Assembly (NCBI GenBank): GCA_003508835.1
Contig: PUFA01000021.1
Span: 9,092,501-9,156,500 of the forward strand
DNA length: 64,000 nt
DNA from: Eonycteris spelaea
Lineage: Eukaryota > Chordata > Mammalia > Chiroptera > Pteropodidae
Direction: 5' to 3'
Below, in pieces: positions 44,741 through 55,770 of the stretch (positions are counted from its first letter, which is position 1; each line of letters starts with the position of its first letter). The notes below the pieces were generated by a model, which saw only the letters and a list, made by a program, of their open reading frames with translations, did not search any database and was not told the DNA's origin. The position numbers and the translations under genes were made by a program.

Positions 44741-46664
44741 TCTGGTGTTTTCTTTCAAAAGAAGGGACCACACCAGTGTGACACTCCAGACCTCTCTCTG
44801 TCCCCTGCCTCCTTCCTCCCCAGAGGACGTAGAGCATCTCGGCATGACGGCTGAGTTTGGAAGGAGAATCTGGCCATGCTGGCCTCGTCTCCCACTTCCC
44901 CCTCCCTTCCCTTCCTCTCGGCAGAGCACTGACCTCTGCTCCTACGCACTGTAAGTCTTCAGGATGGAGCCCCAGCTCCCACGGCCAAAGGCATGAGTGG
45001 CTGTCATTGGGGCATAACCCCAAATGTCCCAGTATCTGGCACAATATGTCAGAATCTTAGGGAAAAGACAAGAAGTACAGTTTCCAGGAAGTAAATTATG
45101 TGTAGGGTGATTGAGCTGGAGAAGTGGCCTGGAGCCTTTGATTTTAGCGTCGGAGCAGGTATTTTGACCCCAGAAGTTTGTAGAGGTTTCTACATAATGT
45201 TTAGCACAGTTCAGCAGTTGGATTTTAAGTACTGCAGGCTGGGCAAAAGCTTTATGCTTTAGGCTACATAGTATTTTGACCTTGGTAAGTGACAACAGCT
45301 TATGCCAGCTTTGTCCACAGGCCATTGACAGTCAGGGCTACTTGCACAGGGCTGGATGCTGATTAGGTCCATAGGCCTCAGCAAAAGTGCAAGGCAGTGT
45401 GGGGATGAACTAAGGCACAGGGACCACAGCCACCAAAAGGCGCAAGGGCTCCTGGGGTAGTGGCAAGGGCACCTCAGCCAAGCAGGACTCGCACAGATGC
45501 CCTCCATAGACAGAGCCTCATTGGACCTTCGTTAGCCAGTGCTGGACCTGCAGGCCTCAAAGGTGCGGGCCATTAGCAGGTGAGGGCAGCCTCTGAGCAT
45601 AGGCGCTACAGCTTGTCCTTGACCAACACAGGAACAGGGTTTCCTAAGCAGACATGGCCAAGTCAGTGATTCAACTACCGATGAAAGAGCCTCTTAGATG
45701 GTAGCATGCAGAACATGTTCACTGTTCTTTAATTGCAGGGCTAGGGGACCCCATCTGCACTGCAGAATACTGAGTGAGGTTCCAGATCTACCTGTTAGCA
45801 CCAGGCGCCAGTAAGGCAAAGCACACATTCACGCTGGTAGGTTATGGATCTACTGGATGGCAAAGACCGAAACATCAACTACTGGCGATGGGGGTGACAA
45901 TAATTTCAAATTTCTAAACTTCGCAAGAAGGCAGCAATGCTTCACTACTGCTGTTTGAGTGTGCAGATGCGTATAGTGTGGATTTTCCTCCAGATGTGGC
46001 AAACGCCTTTACTAGGAGAATTTTTTTCCGATCAAGTTGAAGTTCAAAGTCATGGATTCCAGACAACTAGTCTGGAGAAGACAGAAGCTGGACAGTTTTC
46101 TCCAGCTACCTTCTCCCAGATTTGTCTGGTTCTGTATTTCCTGTGGCAAACTATTCTTCTCGGCTCTGGAAACCTGGTTTTGTAGGAGAGCGTTGCCCTT
46201 GGAGTTAGGAACTGGCTATTTTCCTCCCCTGGGCATGGGGTCAGGGCCCTGATACTTGTGTGTGTCCTGTTAACTCTTTAAAAAGAAAGGCACTCGAGCG
46301 CTTTTCATCGAATTAATGCCACTTCTTGAACCTAAAAGGAACAGTGCCCATTTCAGGTAGAAGCAGCCCAGACCACAGACCTCCAAGGTGGTCCTCAGCC
46401 CTTTTGAGTGGTCTGCCAGGTCCAAACTCTTTTCTTAATACGAGTAAAACAGGATTTGCTTTTTTCATTTGTTGGCATGTACACCGATGATGCAAAAGCA
46501 AGAATCTGTAACTGCTGGCACCTTGGCAGGCATGGCACCCAGCTGTCCTCGTCATTGAATTCTTCACCACCGCCACACAAACAGTTTTCAATCCACTCTC
46601 CCTTAAGTGTGTCTTAGACAAAACTGTTAAAAAAATATACTAATGTTACTTAAATCTCATCCCT
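44741..46664. other. Unique spacer
   Basis: The minus ORFs at 44637-45044 (135 codons), 44942-45325 (127 codons), 45259-45507 and 46313-46621 show no domain and sit in different frames. 45260-45900 is GC-richer. The part just before the hAT fossil (46310-46620) may be a further decayed piece of it, but I cannot align it. Confidence 0.4.
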
Positions 46665-47262
46665 TGAATACTCATCTTTTTAAGATTCTATGTGACGGCA
46701 TGAGAAGCCCACATAACACTTTTGCTGTGTACCACGGTGTGAACGTCATCTAAACTTTTTTTATGGACATCTTTTTTACCTAAAGGAGCTACTATGGTTA
46801 GTTAAAGTTGGGTATTTAGCAACTATGTGCTCACCAATGACCAATGAGTGCGTCAATTCAAGTAAAACAGCTGACAATAATTGTCACCAGTGATATAATT
46901 CAAGCTTTTGAGTCAAAATTAGACTTTTTAAATGTGTGTATCCCTCACCATGAGCTTGATCATTTCCTAATTTTAAAGACTCTTCTGATGAGATGGATGG
47001 TAATGTTAATAAATGTGATTTTTTTTATATATATTGTGCAGTGAAATATGTCAACATTCAGGAGATCTGCCTAATTCAGTGAACTTATCTTTTCCAAATG
47101 ACCAAAATATAGAACAAAATATTAACAAAATTATACATGGGTAAAAGATCTTTTCAAAATGCAAGATATTCCAGTGGATTTTAATGTAATAAAATATAAT
47201 AAGTGCACCTGATATGGTTTCAAATTCCACATTGGGAATTAATTCTTTGAGGCCATATTTTA
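46665..47262 (+). pseudogene. hAT-family transposase fossil
   Basis: On the plus strand, with frame breaks, the translation follows a hAT (Charlie/Zaphod-like) transposase C-terminal half. Examples are a KILCDGMRSPH-like segment near 46683 and the open frame at 46844-47044, with 'IQVKQLTIIVTSDIIQAFES' and 'CIPHHELDHFLILK', where the family has a KQLT...ND.IRAFKRKLEFW...CIRHRELDSFPILKDF pattern. Further on, 'caggagatctgcctaattca' and 'gtaaaagatcttttcaaaat' continue the order. Stops and frame shifts rule out function. The element ends are not visible. Confidence 0.78.
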
Positions 47263-48737
47263 AACCGTTTCCCTCAAGAGTGTTTGCATTGGCCTCTGCA
47301 GCCTCCTAGGAGCACTCCTACCCAGGACTGCTCTAAATGGAAATTTCTACAACCAAACAGGCAGAGGAAATTCGATCCTAAACCCTTGTGATCGCGGGTT
47401 CGTGGTTAGCAATTATACATGGAAATTTCCTCCAATTCACTGTAAGCCAAGCGTAAGACAGGATATTTCTCCAGTGTGTGTCTCCAACATCTCCATCAGC
47501 ATGGCAAGTTTTCCCTCCTTGTCCATTTTAGACGTGCTAGATTTATGCGGGAACTCCGATTTAACTCCCTTTCCTTGTTTGGGACCCAGGCTTTGTCTCC
47601 TGTCCCTGTGCATTTGGCCCATTAAAGCCCAGGAAATAGGCACTGAGTTTTACCAGCTACTCCAGGGCAAACATCAGCTCCAGCACTCCTGCTCTTTTGA
47701 ATTCGCAAGTCCATGAGGTTTCTAGAAAAGCCGTGAGAAATTCTTTCACTTTCTCTGAGGCTCAACCATGCACTGAAAAAGATGTGAGAGGTTGAGTTTT
47801 TCTACAGCACTTTTAGTACTTTGCAAAAACTCGAAGTGAGAGCTAGTCTTGTATCATGCCACAAGAAAGGTAAATCATTTATTTATGCTTTTTTTGAGAT
47901 GATCTGGCAAGAAAGAAGACAGTTGGAATAAAGGCGTTAAGAAGGCCAAGTTGTCATTTTTTCCTCATGGTTTACCATAAAGGGCTGTAAAGGAGAGCCA
48001 GAAGGGCATGAGACAAGTCAACAATTCCACATTATTAGTAGGAAGCAATAAAGTATCAGAGGATGACACCATTGCTCAATGTCTTCAGCAAACTACAACA
48101 ACAAACCACAAAATTGAATTTATTACTTCCTCAAGTAAGGGAGGCTTTTGCTGGATGCGCACAGTCTACCTGGGAAGGGCAGGTAACTGACCTGGTAGAG
48201 GGTATCTGGAAAACACGGACCTCAGAGACTGGTGGCCTTTTGGAAGCAGAAGTGGGTACATCAGTTGAAGACGCACAGTTACTCGGGCGAGACTTGTTGA
48301 TGGGTTCACTTTCAGAAGCCTGTTTCCTGGGGAAAGTCCAGCAGTCCCTACTGGCCGACATTCCAAGGTAAAAGGCCAACACTGGTCAGTCAACTTTCCA
48401 AAGCACCGTCACTGAGATGACTTGCTGGTTGATTAAACAGGTCTAAAACTCATTCCGATGGCTCCCTACTAATAGAATTGTCTTGTTTGTATCTTTTTTT
48501 TCTTTTGAAATAAGCAGTTTTAGAATCCATTTTGGTGTCTGCTTTTTGCCATGGCTACAGAATAATTACTCATTTCCTAGGAGTATAGGAATTCTTTTTC
48601 TTGGCAAAAGAAAATGTCATCAAGAAAAATAAGCAATCATTTATAAAACCAAATCTTAACAAACTTTAGATTTTTAGATAGGACTAATATCCTCAAATTA
48701 GGATTAACCAACCAACAGCCTCAATTAACCAGATACC
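47263..48737. other. Unique spacer
   Basis: ORFs at 47402-47716 (104 codons), 47437-47643, 48063-48371 and 48131-48393 overlap on both strands and have no recognised family. No transposon recognised. Confidence 0.45.
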
Positions 48738-48782
48738 TATATATATATATGTACACACATATATATATACACATACACACAC

Positions 48783-48822
<40 letters not shown>
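48738..48822. repeat. (TA)n/(CA)n compound microsatellite
   Basis: ta units at 48738-48751, mixed tata and ca units, then about 17 clean ca units to 48822. Confidence 0.94.
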
Positions 48823-49231
48823 CCATTCTACGAGACGGAGGCCATAATAAGAAGATGTTATATTCTTGGGCTGGCTCAGTCTCTCACATCTTCTGCAAAA
48901 ATGTCTATACGATTCAAAGTTATGTTTGGAAAACTCGCCTTGTTAATAAATCATAAGTCAAAGTCTTCAATCACAAAATAAGATTCAATATCGTCACAAG
49001 TCTAAGTATTAAAGGAAGAAAGGAGGCATGCAGCCTAGAAGATTTCTACACAAGTATGAAGTCAAAAATATGCTTAACACTTAATGAACTAGAAAAGAAA
49101 TGAACTCAGGCACCTAATTTTCTGATGATTTTAATGAATACCAATTACATAGAAATTAAAATACATTGCGATAGCTCCAGCCTGGGATACGAAAGCATTT
49201 ACACTCGGCATTACACTTCATCCAACACACC
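48823..49231. other. Unique AT-rich spacer
   Basis: No repeat or gene recognised. Confidence 0.5.
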
Positions 49232-49305
49232 GCAGTACAGCGGTGGAGCGCACAGGCCGGAGCCTGAGCACTCGGCTCTGTGAGTGCCTCGGTCTACTCG
49301 TTTGC
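49232..49305 (+). mobile_element. MIR SINE, 5' half of a copy split by MLT1
   Basis: 'cagcggtggagcgcacaggc' and 'cggagcctgagcactcggct' fit the tRNA-like head, then 'gagtgcctcggtctactcg' fits the ctcagtttcctcatctg zone. The copy continues at 49682. Confidence 0.62.
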
Positions 49306-49681
49306 TGTTATCGGCTGAAATGCATGCCCTCAAAGTGATATGTGGAAGCCCTCATAGACGCCAGCACCTCAGAATGTGACTAGATTTGGAGACAGGTTCT
49401 CTACAGAGGTGATCGAAGTTAAAGGAGTCACTAAGGCGGGCCCTCGGCCGACATGACTAGTGTCCGCGCCAGAAGAAAGGACGCAGAACGTGGGACACAG
49501 GCAGGCGCGACGGCAGGCCGTGAGGGGACAGTGAGGAGGCAGCCACGTACACGCCAAGGACAGACGCCTCAGGAGAAACCAGCCCAGCCGACTAATTGAC
49601 CTGGGAATTGTGAGGAACTACATCTCCTTTGTTTACACGGTCTATGGGATTTGGTCATGGTGGCCCTCAAAAACCAACGCT
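49306..49681 (+). mobile_element. MLT1 solo LTR inserted in a MIR, CpG-rich
   Basis: Starts tgttatcggctgaaatgca, then 'gaatgtgactagatttggag', 'ggtgatcgaagttaaagga', 'gccgacatgactagtgtccg', 'gaattgtgaggaactacatc' and 'gtttacacggtctatggga'. Candidate 5-bp target duplication: tttgc (49301-49305) and tctgc (49682-49686), one mismatch. About 14 CpGs lie between 49410 and 49590, high for such an old LTR. Confidence 0.78.
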
Positions 49682-49760
49682 TCTGCTAAATGGGACGGTA
49701 CTCAATCCACGACACAGGGCAGTTGTGAGGCTAAATCAATAGATGTAAGGTAACAATAGG
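49682..49760 (+). mobile_element. MIR SINE, 3' half of the split copy
   Basis: 'taaatgggacggtactcaat' followed by 'cagttgtgaggctaaatcaa' and 'tagatgtaagg' continues the MIR order from 49305. Confidence 0.62.
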
Positions 49761-50809
49761 GACTACCATTTCCTGACCACTTACTAAATATATGTCCCAG
49801 CACTGAGAGCAAAGCCTGGTTGCTCAGTGGGAATAGAATGTTATTCTGACCATAATTTTGGATTTGATTTTACATATTAACTGTGGATGGCTCACCTTGC
49901 TTGCAAACTTGGAAAAAAAGAGTCATGCTCTGTTATGAGTGGCAGCTGTGAGTAGTTATTGATCAGCACATGGATGAACTGTAGTTTGAGGAATGAAAAT
50001 AATTCATTTGGCCTCATCTAGCAGAATTTATGCTGTTTTATGTGTCAGGCACATAAATGAGGTGACCAGTTTAACCCACACTTCCCTTCTCTAGAACCCT
50101 TAACCTCTTTACCTGGAGTCAAAGGAGTTGGATATAAACTTTTAAATGCCGTCAGAAGAGGCAGGCTGTTTCAGTGGGAGGGAGAGACAGCTGGAATAAA
50201 AGCGTGGTTCGGGAATAGGCAGACAAGCAGCAAGGACAGCAGCTAGTAAATTTGCCTGGACGGTGCAGGGAGTGAAGACAAGATGGATCCATCAAGTGCC
50301 TGGTGGCGACTTGAGACATTAACGCAGGTTATGATACAATGATAACTGAGCATGTTTGGTGGAGTGATTTTAGCAGCAATATGTAGGATAACCGAGAAGG
50401 AGATCGTGTGCAGTGATCCTAGAAAACCCGGAAACTTCCTACAATAACGGTGAAAGGTTTACCTGACAAAGTGACCTGGGAATGAAACTCCCTCCTGCTC
50501 TTCCTCTAGTCCTATAGAAAGGCTCTGATCGATGGAAGCCAGAACTCCGGGGGAGTCCCCTAAAGCAGATGTGCTGAGCCCTGCGCCACGCCCATCCCGG
50601 ACCAGAGGAGAATTAGTAAGGCAAAATTCACTAATATGCATTAATGCAGAGAAAGGCAAATTTGGATTTCAGAAGACTTCAGAAGTCCAGTTCTTGTGTT
50701 TCAGGGAAATGCAGTGACTTGAAAACAAAATAGAGACCAGTGGAACTCCAGGTAACTTTGCTTTAGTGACTATTTAAGAATCACATATACTTAGAACATA
50801 TGAAGTATA
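49761..50809. other. Unique spacer
   Basis: No repeat recognised with confidence. ORFs at 50459-50717 overlap on both strands. Confidence 0.45.
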
Positions 50810-51185
50810 ACTGACCTATGAACAACATGGGGGTAGGGGCGTCCACCCCCCATGCAGCCAAAAATCCATGCATAACTTCTGACTTTCTCAAAAAACGTAA
50901 TGGCAGTCACCCCTTGTTATCCCCCGGGATTGGTTCCAGGACCCCACTCAGATACCAAACTCTGTAGATGCTCAAGATCCCTTATATAAAAATGGTGTAA
51001 AACAATGCATACAGTAAGCTCTCTACATCCATGGATTCCCAATAGCGGATTGAAAACACTGTTTTCTGTCAGCAGTTGTTTGAATTTACGGCTGCAAAAT
51101 CCATGGATATGGAGGGCTGACTTTATTGAAAAAGATCTGTATATAAGTGGACTCTCGCAATTCTGTGTTTTTCAAGAGTCAACTG
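50810..51185. mobile_element. Tigger-type (TcMar) DNA transposon, interrupted
   Basis: Outer inverted ends: left 'actgacctatgaacaacatg' at 50810 and right, reverse complemented, 'cagttgactcttgaaaaaca' at 51185. The arms are 50810-50899 and 51124-51185. The right arm has gtatataagtggactc, typical of a Tigger/MER44-like family. A TA-type target is plausible at the left edge. Short and non-coding. The ORF at 51005-51208 lies here by chance. Confidence 0.75.
50900..51123. mobile_element. MER2-like Tigger element nested inside the outer Tigger
   Basis: Inner element with ends near CAGTCACCCCTTGTTATCC at 50904 and, at the right, 'ccatggatatggagggctga' ending at 51120. It contains 'ggattggttccaggacccc', 'cccttatataaaaatggtgt' and 'tacatccatggattccc'. 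The insertion sits at a TA (50898-50899 and 51124-51125). Confidence 0.78.
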
Positions 51186-52009
51186 CGTTTATGCATAATG
51201 AGTATTAAAATTTTTTTTTTTAAATTTTAACAACTTAAACAATTTCATGTTTTCCCCATCTTAGTCAAATATCTTGTGATTAACATATGAAGATAAACTT
51301 CAGCCCAGCCTTTGACAAAATAAATGATCATAAATTCCATATTGATTGCATCATGTAATCGAATTCTTGGACACTCTTTGTCCTGCTGTCTGCCTTGCTC
51401 ATACCCCACCCCCACCCAAGAGGACTGCCTCACAAATTTACAACAAATCATCTTCCAAGAACTTGAACCAACTCCTTAGTCTGTGAGTTATATTCTGTAT
51501 GTTCTTAATATATTGTTTAGTTTAACTCAGTACGTTCATTTATTAGGCATGTGCCAAACTTTGATGAATTCCCCACAAAAGCCTAAGTTCCACAAAATGA
51601 AAAGACAAAAATGAAAAAAAAAAGAATCTTTCTCCCCACCAAGTTAGTTAATGTGATATTAAGTTGCCTCAAATAATGTTTCCTGTTATGAGCTATTTCA
51701 AATATATTGAAAGTCTAAAAACTTTTTAAAAATAAACGTGTCTTCCTCTTGCACAGCTGAAGGGTTGGGGCTGCTGCTAGTCTCTCAACCAGGATATGCC
51801 GGGGAGTAAGTAACAGTTTGTCTCGTGTACACATAAATTACTAGCCGAATGCTGACTATGATTTATGAATATCGGGACAATGGAAAGAATTTCAAGCTGT
51901 TAAACGGGTTTTTACTATTTCAAACTAACTGTCATTTTGATGTGTACATAAAACCAAAATGATAAAGACATCACTGAAAAAAAATTATTGGGTTTACGGT
52001 TACACAAAG
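51186..52009. other. Unique AT-rich spacer
   Basis: No repeat or gene recognised. Confidence 0.5.
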
Positions 52010-53350
52010 AATAAGCTTGTTGAGCTGCAGACTCCGTTGATTAGATTAGCTGATGTGAACTTTAAAAACTCATCCAACCAATTATTTTACTGAATTGACT
52101 GCTAATTTTTTTAGGAAATGAATCACGTAGCCCATGTACAGGACTTAACTTGCTTCTTGGTGCCCTGCCTTTGCCTGCCAGATACGTAGCTGTAGGCTTA
52201 CCATTTTCAGTGGTTACAATTTCTATTTGCATGTTCCCTACTCCACCTTTTGGCAAGCCCAGGTAAACCACATCTAATCAATGAGGAATTATTATGTTGT
52301 AATCAGTAGGAATGTCATAAACCCTATGCTGCAACCAACACTCTCAGGGTGGGAATAGAAATGGAAAATAGAAAAATAAAAGTGTCAGTTTCCAGAATAG
52401 TGACAGAGGCCTCCCTACTGTTTCTGCTCAATGATGGGAATTGTTATTACCCAGACGGATATTAAGAAACAGCAGGAAAGTAGACTTGTGTTGCTACAAA
52501 TTCACGCATACAGTGCCTAGGAGTGTTAATCCGTTATAGATGCAACTGCGTGAAAGTTATCAACATAATTTCCTCTGACAAGTGATTCATCCGATTTAAA
52601 AACAAAAACTGTGACGCCTCTGTGGTTAGTGATCAGACATCCGCAACCCGGTTTTCCTTCTCCCACCCAATCCGCAGGTGCTCTGGGCTGGCTTGGTAAC
52701 ATTACCGATATGCAAAGGGAAGGCTGTGATTTACAGAGACATATCCTCTTGTACAAACACAAGGTTTATTATCACTTATGGAAAGTGTCTCCGTGGGGTG
52801 ACAACTCACGTTATAAATAGTGTTTTCTAAAGATCCAGAAACAAAAGGAGCTGGGCTTGGCATTTGAAAACACACCGCAGACAGACCAGGGTGAATTAGC
52901 GTGCCTGGTGGAATTATCGCAGCCTCCTAATGGCGCTAACATTTATTTTTACTTAATCGCAGAGAACGAAACCTGGGGAGAGGAAGACAATAAAAGAATG
53001 AGAGGTGCCAGATAAGAGAGAATTTAACATCCTGACCAATTTCAGCCTCTCTTGGGAGATCTTCATGTCAGCACTTAAAGAGGAAGAGAGAGGAGGCCCC
53101 ATCTTCCTTCTGTTCATTTGCTGACCCTTCTGTTTGGGCCGCAGACCAAGCCGTGAGTCATCCCGCATGGAGGAGGGAGGGGCGGAAATGGAAGCAGTCC
53201 TCTCTTAGCTATTTGCAAGGGCTTTAGTTGAAAAAGGCTAAATATAATTGAAGCTAATATTATTAACGCGCATCAAAGCTCAGATTTTTTTAAAGATCCA
53301 TTTGTTTGATACGTTCATTTTCATAAAAGCTTTTGCACAAGTTGGATGCT
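52010..53350. other. Repeat-free block, candidate conserved non-coding element
   Basis: About 1.3 kb with no transposon recognised. It has many TAAT and AT-core words (gattagattagc near 52038, gggtgaattagcgtgcc near 52889, 'atataattgaagctaatatt' near 53242), a 'tatgcaaaggg' octamer-like word near 52710 and 'aacacaaggtttattatc' near 52758. It is the longest repeat-free stretch after 36-38 kb. Composition only; no alignment was possible. Confidence 0.33.
52062..52277 (-). other. Exon-like block, unproven
   Basis: On the minus strand, an open frame of about 69 codons reads 'MVYLGLPKGGVGNMQIEIVT' at its start and looks more protein-like than most chance ORFs here. An ag precedes the frame near 52277, and 'aaaatggtaagcc' (donor-like gtaagc) lies inside near 52200. 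No family is recognised. It may be a fragment of an unknown exon, a lncRNA exon or chance. Confidence 0.18.
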
Positions 53351-53921
53351 TTTAACTTTCACTCTATTAATCGAAAGTGGTCAGGAAGGAACAGAATTTT
53401 CCAGAGCAGCACCAGGTTCTTGTTTAAATCTCTCTATTGGACCTCTGACATACACAACCAGGTCACGTTATTTTCTTAGGGTGTGTGCGTTATCAACTAA
53501 ACAGGACTAAACGCTTCATTCTGAGAAGGACGCCCCTCCTTGCAATGCCTTTCATTCAGAAATGCAAAGGACATGGTTTGACAATTTTAAAAGTTTTTAT
53601 TGTCAATCTACCAAAAGTTAAGCATTTATCCTAATATTTCTGGAAACATATTTTATTTATTGTTCTTTTATCCAGTCCCCCGCCCCCATATGCTCCATCC
53701 AGTTGTGAAGATAATGTAAACAGCGCCCGGTACACAGATGCACAAATATCTCTAGTCATTGTCCTTAAATGGTCATAGCCTCTAACTGCCTAACTTGGCT
53801 ACATTGTATATTTGAGAATTGATTTGTTTTGCAATCAAACCAGGACCTGGGCCAAATGAATGAGGAAACAGTTGATTTGGCACCAGCAAGGTGAAAAATG
53901 AGCAGTATCTGTGGCTTCCGA
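53351..53921. other. Unique spacer
   Basis: No repeat or gene recognised. Confidence 0.5.
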
Positions 53922-54073
53922 CTAAACTTGAATACCAGTTTGGGCATTTAATAGCAACGTGACTTTGGGCAAGTTACTCCAACTCTCTGAGTTTCTGTTT
54001 TATCCTCTGTAAAATGAGGTGAAAAATATATTGCAGAATATCTTTTGAGAATTAAACATATACAGATCAAATA
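53922..54073 (+). mobile_element. MIR SINE, 5' part of a copy split by a DNA transposon
   Basis: 'agcaacgtgactttgggcaa', 'gttactccaactctctgag', 'tttctgttttatcctctgta' and 'aaatgaggtgaaaaatatat' follow the MIR sense order. It resumes at 54219. Confidence 0.82.
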
Positions 54074-54218
54074 CAGCAGGTCCTCAAATAACATCATTTC
54101 ATTTATCGTCATTAAATGTCAATGAGATGTTGTAGGAACTCTTGTTTCTAAAATTGGTTTTGTTATATGGCATTTCGTTTAAAGTCACAGAACCTATCCA
54201 TGACATTAAGGACTATAT
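54074..54218. mobile_element. Short DNA transposon inserted in the MIR
   Basis: Begins CAGCAGGTCCTCAAATAAC after a TA (54072-54073) and ends near 'gacattaaggactatat', whose reverse complement resembles the left end. Family not certain (Tigger or other TcMar). About 145 bp, non-coding. Confidence 0.6.
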
Positions 54219-54310
54219 ATTTTATATATTTTATTGAAACTAAAAGATATAAAAACCTAGTATAGTATCTGGTCCATACTAAGAACTCAATAAATATCTT
54301 TATTATTAAT
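54219..54310 (+). mobile_element. MIR SINE, 3' part of the split copy
   Basis: 'ctagtatagtatctggtcca' and 'ctaagaactcaataaatatc' are the MIR end and continue the order from 54073. Confidence 0.78.
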
Positions 54311-55483
54311 TTAAGAAGACATTTTGGTAATAATATTATTTAAAAGGAAAGAACAGCAGTGATATTTTCAGGGCAGATACCATGAAAACATCTTGTTTTG
54401 AAGGCAGCAAGTGGAAGGTAAGTCCCACCAGCAGAGCGACTGGATTTCATGCACATAAATGTGTCCTGCCACATTTCACCATTTGAGCAAAACAGAAAAG
54501 ATAGGAAGAAGGCCATCCATTCAAAACAGGAGAAAATGAAAGAAACTTTAGGTGTTGAAATGTGTTCTCTAGTAAATCAAGTGTTTAGAGCTTGTAAAAT
54601 GAGTTTAGGCTGTTCAGAACTTCCCCTTTCAGAGTCAGGCTGCAGATATTTTGGGATAAAATCATGCCCTTTTATTTTCTTGCTTAAGTCACTCCTTACT
54701 TGGCTACAGGTACAAGTGAAAACAAGCTAATGGGAACTTGAAGTCCGAGAGCTTGCTGGATCATAAACATGCCTTCCAAATGGCTGGAAAAGCTTCAATA
54801 GTTTTAATCCTGTTTTTACATCAGCATGTGTCACCCCCACCGGACCGATGATTCAAGGGTGTATGAACTAATCTGTAATCTAATACCAATTTATTCACTG
54901 GGTCACCTTTGCATAAGAAGCAGACATCCATTTCCTCATTCAGCAACATAACTTCAAAAACATTTTGAATATTTGAATTAAATGAATTCAAATACGGACA
55001 TAAAAGTTCAGAATCATATTTTGGCTCAAGGAACTGTGAAAGCCCATACCTGCCATTTGTCGAACATTTGCCCTCTCTGGCTGATTTCTGAACTATTTAT
55101 TGCCTATAACACCCTAAGAAGGAAATCTTAAGTACACTGGAATGGGGATGCTATCAGAGGATTTTGAAAAGAAAATGCTGCCCGAGAACAGAGGGAAGAA
55201 GAGGAGAAAAAGGCCCAGAGCTTCTTGGTCTCTCAGAAGGCCACTGTCATTCCTGCAGGTGCGGTTGGCTCCAGGGAGCTGTGAGGGAAGACAGACGCTC
55301 TCATTGACGTCGCTAAGAGAGAGAAATAAGAAGGCAAAGAAAAAGAGTATAAAGACACAGGAAACCTGGCTGCTGCAGGGGACATGGGCCTAAGGGGACA
55401 TCTGACTGATGCGCAGACACTTCCGTGATTTCCAGTGAGTGTGGTGCCCATCCTCCTGCTTCCCTTCGCCCTCCTCCCTTCTG
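54311..55483. other. Unique spacer
   Basis: No repeat recognised with confidence. The ORFs at 54449-54730 and 55142-55393 (83-93 codons) have no recognised family; the second is lysine-rich. Confidence 0.45.
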
Positions 55484-55575
55484 CAGATATCCCTAAGCAC
55501 CTACCGCGTGCCAGGCCATGGCAGGCACTAGGATCACTGCGAATGAAGGGGAAACTGGCCTGTGCCCAAGTTCAG
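55484..55575 (-). mobile_element. L2/MIR 3' end fragment, antisense
   Basis: 'cctaagcacctaccgcgtgc' and 'caggcactaggatcactgc' fit the usual 'cacctactatgtgccaggcac' motif in reverse complement. Confidence 0.55.
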
Positions 55576-55674
55576 TTCCAGGAACTACGAACAGCACTCG
55601 TGTGTCTGGATGCCATCCCACCGTGAGAAAACCCTATTTACCAAGCACAGCCCAGAATCCTAGTGGCAAGAATT
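55576..55674. other. Unique spacer
   Basis: No repeat or gene recognised. Confidence 0.5.
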
Positions 55675-55770
55675 CTGTCACTAGGTTTTAAGCTCCTGGA
55701 AGGTAATGACTATTTTCCACACACTAAGCACAGTGCCTTTAACGTAACACGTGGGCGCAATATACTGTGA
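55675..55770 (+). mobile_element. L2 LINE 3' tail
   Basis: 'ttttaagctcctggaaggta', 'aagcacagtgcctttaacg' fit the L2 3' end. Confidence 0.55.

Noticed and set aside
44637..45325. 135- and 127-codon minus-strand ORFs
   Set aside because: Different frames, overlapping, no domain; the first partly covers a MIR.
46665..47262. Domesticated transposase gene
   Set aside because: The frame is broken by stops and shifts; the longest open part is about 66 codons.
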